Source: Branchiostoma floridae
Lineage: Eukaryota; Chordata; Leptocardii; Amphioxiformes; Branchiostomatidae
Reading direction: 5' to 3'
Length of the DNA stretch: 64,000 nucleotides
Assembly: GCF_000003815.2 (NCBI RefSeq)
Contig: NC_049997.1
Span: 3,185,962-3,249,961 of the forward strand
Shown here: one piece after another, positions 55,944-64,000 of the stretch
Layout: the number at the start of each line of letters is the position of its first letter
Position numbering within the stretch: position 1 is the stretch's first letter
The notes under the pieces: generated by a model
What the model saw: the letters and a program-made list of their open reading frames with translations, nothing else
Told to the model about the DNA's origin: nothing
Database searches by the model: none
Position numbers and translations under genes: made by a program

Positions 55944-58466
55944 GGCCCCCTTTCCACTTGACGGCGCTCTCACGGCGCTCTCGCTGCGATGGAAAATTGG
56001 CCAGAGCGCGGTGAGAGCGCCGCGACGCCAGAAAAAGCTGCTCTAGTGGAATCTCTCCGGCGACCCCAGCGCGCTCTCACGGCGACGAAAACTCAAATGT
56101 CAGCATCTTTTTATGAGCTAGCAAAGATTCGAAAGATTACTCAACGAATTTCAGAGATAAAGAACGAATCTTTTGACGAATAGTGTATTTTGGTATCTTT
56201 GAAGTCATCCTTTTACGTCTTACATAACATTTAAAGTATAAAATCAAGGCTGTAAACAAATCCAATTTTGGTCACTGTACCGTCACTCAGACTGAAATAT
56301 ACACGTTTCTCTTGCTGTTTTTTTCTTAAATCTGTCATGTAGCTTGTTCACCAAAGATATCTTTATCATGCCACGTTATTGGTGTAAATCATACAACACC
56401 GAAACACTTCAATTTAATTGGAAATGGGACTTCAATAATCTAAATGTACAGATAGAGAACAAGAAAACCTCATGTCATCATGTTGAAATTCAAAAATTAG
56501 TTGAGGAATGATAAACCTTTGTTTTTAAACCTTGCTTATTCCATCTCAGTTTGTTTAATTGGTCATCACCGTTAAATTTTGGACATTTCTCCGGGTTCTG
56601 TCTATATGTCAAATATACTTCTTCACAAACCGCAGTTGAGAGCGCAGAGAGAGCGTGGTGAGAGCGCCGTCCTAGCTTATGCCTAGGTTACACATAGCCG
56701 AATTTGGCTCCCGACTCTCTCCCGACTATGGTTTAGGAGTGATTCGGGAGCTAGTCGGCTGGAGTCGGCTGGCGTTCGGCTGAGTCGGCTGGCGTTCGGC
56801 TGGCGTTCGGCTGAGTCGGCTGGTGTTCGGCTGCTCCATCCGAATGTTTTGAAATGTTCAAAACATTCGGCTCTGAACGGCAACTCTGGAATGGGTCGGT
56901 TGGTGGTCGGCTGGTGTTCGGCACGGTCGGCTAGTGTTCGGTTGGTGTTCGGGAGTAAGTCAGCAATCAAATTAAATCTTAACCACGCCATAAACATTGC
57001 TGATTTACTCCCAGCTTGTTTCCAACTTATCAATGATTTACCCCAAGACCTTAGACAAATCTCTGCTAACTCATTCCCAAGCAAAAAGACTATTGCCAGA
57101 ACGTAGACGAATCACTCCCGAACTTCACACGACCGACATCCAGCAAAAAACAAAAAGACCCATAAATGCCGCACTGGAGCTATATGTGATCTAAATTTGA
57201 TCTCTTAGTGACGTTTACAAATAGAACAAAGGACATTCTTGATTAAAAACGAAAATGAGCACTCTTTTGAAAATCGCTGATTATGTCTATTTCAAGTCAG
57301 AAAAGGGTCGGCAATCGATTGGGGATCAGTCGGGAGTGATTCGGCAGTCTGTGGCTAGAGGTCGGGATGGTTGGTGATAGGTTATACCCCCTTTCCACTA
57401 GGACGGCGCTCTCGCGGCGCTCTCTCTGCGACCTCAAATTGGGGAGAGCGCGGTGAGAGCGCGGTGGGATCGCCAAGGTCGCCATGGGAGCGCGCAGAGA
57501 GCGCAGTGGGAGCGCGGTGGGAGCGCCATGGTTGCCATGGTCGCCATCACCTCCGCGACTGTTTTGAACCTGCTCAAAACAGTCGCCGTGAGAGCGCCGT
57601 GGACGGCGATCCAAGGGTGAGCGCCGAGAGAGCGCCAAGAGAGCGTGCAGTGAGCGCCGTGAGCGCCAACAGAGCGCACAGCGAGCGCGGTGAGCGCAAC
57701 AGGTCTCAACAGTGGTTTATGATGCCAATTTAGCTAGGACGGCGCTCTCACCGCGCTCTCTCTGCGCTCTCAACTGCGGTTTGTGAAAAAGTATATTTGA
57801 CATATAGACAGAACCCGGAGAAAAGTCCAAAATGTACCGGTGATGAATAATTAAACAAACTGAGATGGAATAAGCAAGGTTTAAAAACAAAGGTTTATCA
57901 TTTCTCAACTAATTTTTGAATTTCAACATGATGACATTAGGTTTTCTCGTTCTCCATCTGTATATTTAGATTGTTGAAGTCCCATTTTCAATTAAATTGA
58001 AGTGTTTCGATGTTGTATGATTTATACCAATAACGTGGCATGATAAAGATATTTATGGTGAACAAGCTACATGACAGATGTAAGAAAAAAACAGCAAGAG
58101 AAAGGTGTATATTTCAGTATGAGTGACTGTACAGTGACCAAAATTGGATTCGTTTACAGCCTTGATTTTATACTTTGAATGTTATGTAAGACGTAAAAGG
58201 ATGACTTTAAAGATACCAAAATACACTATACGTCAAAAGATTCGTTCTTTATCTCTGAAATTCGTTGAGTAATCATTCGAATCTTTGCTAGCTTATAAAA
58301 AGATGCTGACATTTGAGTTTTTCGTCGCGGTGAGAGCGCGCTGGGGTCGCCGGAGAGATTCCACTAGAGCAGCTTTTTCCGGCGTCGCGGCGCTCTCACC
58401 GCGCTCTGGCCAATTTTCCATCGCAGCGAGAGCGCCGTGAGAGCGCCGTCAAGTGGAAAGGGGGCC
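55944..58466. mobile_element. Family-C element with 0.73-kb inverted arms
   Basis: Left arm 55944-56675 and right arm 57734-58466 are inverted copies along their whole length (tips GGCCCCCTTTCCACTTGACG; inner ends GCCGTCCTAG and CTAGGACGGC). TTA flanks both tips (55941-55943, 58467-58469), so these are the ends of one insertion. Each arm carries the shared A/B core near its outer end. The 1.06-kb centre holds the left halves of elements D and E. Confidence 0.88.
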
Positions 58467-58657
58467 TTAGTTAGCATTTGGGACACAGTCGGGAGTAAGT
58501 CATTTACCGGTCGGGAGGTGTTCGGGACATGTTCGGCGCTAAAAAATAGGCGTGGCCTAAACTGGTCAGACTACTCCCGAACTACTGCCGACTTGGGTCG
58601 GCTAAGAGTCCGCTAGTGTTCGGGAGCCAAAGTCGGCCATGTGTAACCTAGGCATAA
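56677..58657. mobile_element. Element D, in two pieces
   Basis: Left piece 56677-57384 starts TTATGCCTAGGTTACACATA; right piece 58470-58657 ends with its complement. Both carry GGCTCCCGA / TCGGGAGCC and repeated GTCGGCT and GTGTTCGG words. Between them lie the left half of E and the right arm of C. Confidence 0.8.
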
Positions 58658-58991
58658 ATTGGCATCATAAACCACTGTTGAGACCTATTGCGCTCGCCGC
58701 GCTCGCTGTGCGCTCTGTTGGCGCTCACGGCGCTCGCTGCGCGCTCCCTTGGCGCTCTCTCTGCGCTCATCGGTGGATCGCCGTCCACGGCGCTCTCACG
58801 GCGACTGTTTTGAGCAGGTTCAAAACAGTCGCGGAGGTGATGGCGACCATGGCGACCATGGCGCTCCCACCGCGCTCTCTGCGCGCTCCCATGGCGACCT
58901 TGGCGATCCCGTCGCGCTCTCACCGCGCTCTTCCCAATTTGAGGTCGCAGAGAGAGCGCCGCGAGAGCGCCGTCCTAGTGGAAAGGGGGTA
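57385..58991. mobile_element. Element E, in two pieces
   Basis: Left piece 57385-57733 and right piece 58655-58991 are inverted copies over about 340 bp (tips TACCCCCTTTCCACTAGGAC; inner ends around GTTTATGATGCCAATTT). GAGAGCGC and GGCGCTC words are very dense. Between them lie the right arm of C and the right piece of D. Confidence 0.85.
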
Positions 58992-59354
58992 TAAGAAACA
59001 AAATGCCACTATTTTCCGTCCCAACATCCACTCATAATGAAAAAAGAAAGAAAACAATTCGTACATCACAGAAAAGTTAGAGAGTCTTACCATCTTGCCA
59101 AATGCTGTATACCTTATATCGATTATTATATTGTACACTCTTTATTATCAGCATGACGTTTATACACTTATAACTTTATAGCAATATGAAGACATAGAGA
59201 TATATAATGTCAATAAACCTGTCAACCTTATACCTTCCCAAGGAGTACTTACTATTCCTTATTACTCCCTCGACATCAATACGTTTATTGTGGAGTTAAT
59301 CTTCGCCTCTTCCACTTGACTAAACACAAATGTCCCGTGTTGATTGATTATAAA
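58992..59354. other. No gene seen
   Basis: AT-rich spacer. Confidence 0.4.
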
Positions 59355-59810
59355 GCTATTGCCTTTCATAGACCGTATCTATGTAGATTTCTAGATGATA
59401 AAAGGTTCCCGTCGCCGTTGTTGTAATTTCCTAGAAGGCTTCGTTCTAAGGTGTTATTCAATTGCAACTATATTGCCATTCATAGACCGCATCTATGTAG
59501 ATTTTAAGATAGGTGTCATATTCTGTCGCCGTTGTTGTCATTTCTGAGAGGGGGCTTCGTTGTAAAGTCCGGTTTAATTGCTATTATATTGCCTTTCGTA
59601 GATTTCTAGACGATATTAGGTGTCGTGTTTTGTCGCCGTTATTGTGATTTTTAGAAAGCTTCGTTGTAAGGTGCTATTCCATTGCTACTATACTTTCATT
59701 CATAGACCGTATCTATGTAGATTTTAAGACGAAATTAGGTGTCATGTTCTGTCACCGTTGTTGTCATTTCTTAGAAGGCTTCATTGTAAAGCGCTATAAC
59801 TACTATTCAT
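59355..59810 (+). repeat. Four-copy tandem repeat, unit about 115 bp
   Basis: TTCATAGACCGTATCTATGT starts units near 59365, 59479 and 59699, with a shortened one near 59594. Each has TTGTCGCCGTTGTTGT and AAGGCTTCGTT. Confidence 0.8.
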
Positions 59811-62020
59811 CTAGGATATTGGATTTCTTTGGCACGACCAGAATGTCTCTAACTTACTGACATTTCGACGTCTGTCAGCCATCTTCCTCAGAGCTTCTGA
59901 GTTCTGAGGAGGTCTGAGGAAGATGCCCTTTGTCCTACCACTCTGATGAAATTATTTTCGGATGATATTTGCTATGGTAAACTTATGGGTTTTCAGTGCA
60001 GTGCAGTCATTATCAGGAGCATCACCAGGGTTGGCGGTACGTTCAGAGGAAAGAGTAAGGGTCCTTTCCGGTGTGAGTAGTTCAAAACTTACGGTGCTAA
60101 GGCCGCACCTGGGACAATAAGTATCGCATTGAGGTCACCCGAGTTAGCGCCAAATGGCAGTAGCGCACAGAGCATCTGCGATTAGCCCAATCTATTGTAA
60201 GCTCCTTGCAATTCAGCAAAGTGAGAGTTTAGCAGTCGACCCATTCACCACGTCAAGATCAATTTTGTATTACCGATGACCAGTTTGTTGTTCGTGTATA
60301 CAAAAGACCTCGCCGTGAATATAAAGACCTTGTTGCATCTCTTTGTATTTCTACTCAGATGAACCCGAAGAATGGGTACCTCCATTATTGATGAGTATCA
60401 GATGTGCATTTGAGCGCAGATAATCGGTTTCTTAGCCACAAATGACATATAGCTCAAACTCTATACTCTCTTTCTGAGTAAGACATTTTTTACATATTTT
60501 ATTCCTGTGAACTGCTATGAGTATAAGGACAAAGGCTAGAGCTTCCGATTGCCCATAAAGACGTCGAGTCAACGAACCAAACAAAGTCAATTTGCTTCCT
60601 ACAATTCCCCTACACTCTGCGCTTAGCACATAAAACGTCAGTGTAAGTATATTGGTCCCGATTGGGTCTTAATAGACCTTCCCCGCATGTTGAATAATTA
60701 ATGAGTCGATGATGGCCTCTGCTATTTGCTGTTGATGGTGTTATAATGACTCTGATGGCTTCTCTCTGCGCGAACAATACGGAGCGTACCAGATCAGAAC
60801 CTTGGGGAAAGGAATTTACATCTAAGGTTGAGTTTTCAAGAGGATGGAGTATTTATGCATTCTTAAGGTGGTGCTAGGTTAAAGGTACGAGGCAAAGACG
60901 TTAACTCCCTCTGGAAGTAGTTACAGAAGGAGGTGGTCCCCAATATTTCTTTTAAACATAGGTGGAAGGAATAAGGAATTGCTGTCTTGATTTTAATGTA
61001 GTTTGTTGTTTTTCATGTAGCTTTGTGTTAATTTGTCTCTTAGTCATATTTTTTTAATGAAATACTAATAAAAATGAAATAACGAATACTTATGGATTGG
61101 GATAGTAGCAATTCTCACCGGGAACAAAACTAATTTATTCATATATATTTCCCATTTTACCTTCATTATAACAATTTACCTGCGCCTGTATCTTCATCAA
61201 ATGTACTTGTATATTATCTAAAGATATACGGAAAATGTAGTAGGCATGAATTAGTTAATTGACAAATATGCAACACAAAATATGATAAAATGTCTAATGA
61301 CCGAAGATTTAATGATACAAACAAAATCGCACAAACAATGAAACAAAGATGGAAAAGGGGTATAAATCGTTATGTAATGATTGGCAATGTACCAAGCCTT
61401 ATAATCAAAGATAGAATTTGTCATAGTTCACTTAAACACAACGTTGATCAGAAAAAAGTCATATAAGTTGTATTTTAGCCCTATGGTGGGAGGGGGGCAG
61501 TGTGTATCTGATTTATTCCTAATATAGCATCATCAATAATGAGGTTATACTTTCAACTATTCTTCAAAGTTTGAGTTTGATATATTGAGTCGATTCGTCT
61601 TCGTTAAACCACAGACGACATTCTACAATTCCTTTTTTCTAACCCCGAAGCCATGCGGTCACCTCATCGATCAAAAACTACAGGAAAATTGATGTAGGCT
61701 CTCGGTATGTCAAGAGGACGGAGACCAAAGCTCTAACGCTTTTGGATAGCTTGCCATATATTTAGAATGTAAGAACGAATACTGCTACATGTACTGCATG
61801 TAAAGTGTACTGAAATATACTTTATGATATATTTCATGCAAGTCCAGGCCAGAAGCCCGTATATCATAACTCGTGTAAGTCCTAGTCCGAATGCTAATTG
61901 TAATACCTTCAGGTGACCAAATGATAACGGGAAGACAGAACTAGGTGTATAATCTGATGTAAGTTTCTATATTCAATATTCTTTACATTTCTATAAACTG
62001 TGTTTTTTATGAAATAGGAA
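59811..62020. other. No gene seen; possible Penelope-like remnant at 59850-59930
   Basis: ACATTTCGACGTCTGTCAGC with CATCTTCCTCAGAG resembles sequence flanking Penelope-like elements, and TCTGAGGAAGATG follows inverted. Beyond 60 kb the sequence is AT-rich without domain-bearing frames. Confidence 0.35.
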
Positions 62021-62029
62021 AACTCTTAA

Positions 62030-63060
62030 TGAGTGTACATTATGGCTAGTTTCTTGGGACACCTATGAGTAATATCTAAGAGACACACTGTCTTGGTCAG
62101 TAGTCCACAGGGGACCATAGATGACCATAGCTGTCCATGTCCAGAACTCCGGAGACCAAGCACTAAGACCATGCCCATATTTAGAAACCAGGAAAAAAGG
62201 ATTATGCATCACGATTAGGTTTTAGAGATAGTAACCCTACATCATGGATATGTAGACAGTGTCTTGCTGAAATGGGAAAACTCCATAATGACTGTACATT
62301 TATGGTCAGTTTCTTGGGACACCTATGAGTAATGCTTAAGAGACACACTGTCTTGGTCAGCACTACACAAGGGGCTATATAAGCTGACCGTCACTGACCA
62401 TTTCCATAATTCCAGGCAGACAGTGTGTATTTAAATCTAAGGATCATTGAAAATGATTTTGCATTATTAGGTTTAAGAGACAGTATTTTAAGTTATAATA
62501 TAAGTATATTACATATTGCTGCAATGTCAAAAAATCAATGTGCAATGAGTACATTTATGGTCAGTTTCTTGGGACACCTATGAGTAATATTATTGTAGAG
62601 ACAAACTGTCTTGGTCAGTATTCCTCAGGGGGCTATAGCTGACCATCGCTGGCCGTCAATGACCATATTCATAATTCCAGGCGTCCAGGGAGTAAGACCA
62701 TGTCCATCGCTGGCCATGTCCCTATTCAGGTCTAAAAAACATTGAAAAAGAAGTATGAATCATGATTAGGCTTTAGAGAGAACATTCTAACCTAAGATAT
62801 ATGACGTAGACTGCTAATGTGAAAACTCTATGTGCGATGACTGTACGTTTATGGTCAGTTTCTTGGGATGCCTATTAGTAATATTCAAGAGACACACTGT
62901 CTTGGTCAGTACTCTACAGGGAGCTATAGCTGACCATCGATGACCATGCCTATAATACCCAGGGACCAAGTACGAAGACCATGCCCATATTTAGGTCTAG
63001 GAAACCAGGAAAAAGGGGATTATGCAGTCTGACTTGATTTGAAGGAATGTAACTTGGGAA
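62030..63060 (+). repeat. Four-copy tandem repeat upstream of a TATA promoter
   Basis: TTCTTGGGACACCTATGAGT marks units at 62051, 62311 and 62566, and a variant (TTCTTGGGATGCC) at 62860; spacing 260, 255 and 294 bp. Each unit also has GACA(C/A)ACTGTCTTGGTCAG and several TGACCAT / GGTCA words. Copies are 80-90% alike by eye. Confidence 0.88.
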
Positions 63061-63114
63061 TAATGACTAATCAAGTGTAGGCAGACTTCCTGCCATAAAA
63101 GATCGATATAACGG

Positions 63115-63205
63115 TATAAATCGGATTTTGTTCGCAGCTCGCTCTCAGTCAGTGCAAGTCCTGTAGAAGCGGGTTGGTACCACCTATGTTATAGCGTCAT
63201 ACCAA
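63115..63205 (+). promoter_or_regulatory. TATA plus initiator promoter with first exon
   Basis: TATAAAT at 63115-63121 is followed 32 bp later by an initiator, TCAGTC, with A at 63147, the normal spacing. The exon would be 63147-63205 and end at CCAA then GTAAGTT, a strong donor. There is no ATG within the exon except within CCTATGTTATAG, which stops at once, so it is a 5' UTR exon. The rest of the gene would lie past the window on plus. Confidence 0.55.
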
Positions 63206-63600
63206 GTAAGTTTGTCATATTCATTACTGTATGGTATAATGCTTTGTCAATGTATGTGAACATGCCGATTTAGACACTTGTAACCACCTATGTCATAGCG
63301 TCATACCAAGTAAGTTTGTTATATTCATTACTGTATGATATAATGCTTTGTCAATGTATGTGAACATGCCGATTTAGACACTTGTAACCACCTATGTCAT
63401 AGCGTCATACCAAGTAAGTTTGTTATATTTATCACTGTATGATACAATGCTGAGTCAATGTATGTGGATGTGATGAAGATTTAGACATGTGTAACCACAT
63501 ATGTCATAGCGTCATACCAAGTACGTTTGTTATAGTTATTACAGTATGATTCAATGCTACGTCAATTTATATGGATGTGATGATGATTTATACATGTGTA
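63179..63600 (+). repeat. Four-copy tandem repeat that contains the splice donor
   Basis: ACCACCTATGTTATAGCGTC and relatives start units at 63179, 63283, 63387 and 63494 (period 104, 104, 107). Each unit has ATACCAA followed by a donor: GTAAGT at 63206, 63310 and 63414, and GTACGT at 63521. Confidence 0.9.
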
Positions 63601-63642
63601 ACAGCCCTGATGGTCGGTAAACTACCGCAAAATAAGAGAATA

Positions 63643-63852
63643 CTGTAAATGCAGAAATGTTCGCGGTGGATTAATGTTCGCGGTTTTCGCGGTGACCACT
63701 TCACCGCGAATTTAAAACCACCGCGAACATTTTTCTATTATGATATTAGATTGCAGTCTATGGTGTTACCGCGAACTTAAATCCACCGCGAAAAGTCTTT
63801 TTTTCCCGCTACCGCGAAATTAAATCCCCGCGAACTTAAAAAACATTTACAG
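63643..63852. mobile_element. MITE family P, copy 3
   Basis: CTGTAAATGCAGAAATGTTC and ACATTTACAG tips with TA on both sides; nearly identical to 49367. Confidence 0.9.
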
Positions 63853-63884
63853 TATGTCATAACTGTCACGAACTAATCTCCGAT

Positions 63885-64000
63885 CAGATCCATAAGCATA
63901 AAATAGTATCAAAAGCTGGTAGAGGAGTAAAGCTGGCCTGCGGTAGCCAAACACACTGTAGTCTAAGGCTGGCTTCATAGATGTTGATACTATATCACGC
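63885..64000. mobile_element. Family-F element cut by the window end
   Basis: ATCTCCGATCAGATCCATAA, AATAGTATCAAAAGCTGGTA and TTGATACTATA follow the family-F order. The right tip is outside. Confidence 0.6.

Noticed and set aside
56683-59037. Frames of 80-133 codons rich in Arg/Ala/Ser
   Set aside because: Translations of GAGAGCGC and GTCGGCT word repeats in elements C, D and E.

Overview
The window is eukaryotic. It has spliced genes with GT/AG sites, polydactyl C2H2 zinc-finger proteins, tRNA-derived SINEs, a decayed LINE tail and very many short inverted-repeat (MITE-like) elements. Several repeats resemble what I remember from lancelet (Branchiostoma) genomes, so a cephalochordate is my best guess. 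That is recall, not a search. About 90% of the sequence is non-coding and most of it is transposon-derived.

Layout. 0-5.6 kb: MITEs, a mariner-like foldback, a SINE, no convincing gene. 5.7-6.2 kb: CpG-rich promoter and a minus-strand first exon coding a signal peptide. 6.3-11.4 kb: microsatellite, second mariner-like foldback, degenerate tandem array. 11.5-12.4 kb (minus) and 19.1-20.3 kb (plus): two paralogous nine-finger C2H2 genes arranged head to head, each with a MITE of the same family just behind its stop codon. 21.05-21.78 kb: eight-copy minisatellite. 22.3-26.1 kb: SINEs and nested palindromes. 26.35-30.02 kb: a 3.7-kb palindrome with about 1.4-kb arms and a tandem array. 33.0-36.3 kb: a plus-strand gene with a non-coding first exon and a 225-residue single-pass membrane protein. 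37.3-37.6 kb: NRF1-type promoter and a 48-codon first exon. 42.2-43.8 kb: tail of a non-LTR retrotransposon reverse transcriptase (minus), amplified into a 122-bp minisatellite and split by a MITE. 43.9-52.7 kb: nested MITEs with readable target-site duplications and one empty-site comparison. 55.9-59.0 kb: three inverted-repeat elements interleaved in a non-nested order. 62.0-63.6 kb: tandem repeats around a TATA plus initiator promoter, in which the first splice donor is itself repeated.

The genes do not form an obvious pathway. The zinc-finger pair is a local duplication, and the other gene fragments are starts of genes whose remaining exons I could not place. The best candidates for something undescribed are structural: MITE families that share one core but carry different ends, the interleaved composite at 56-59 kb, the giant palindrome, the LINE-derived minisatellite and the repeated promoter/splice-donor locus at 62-63.6 kb.
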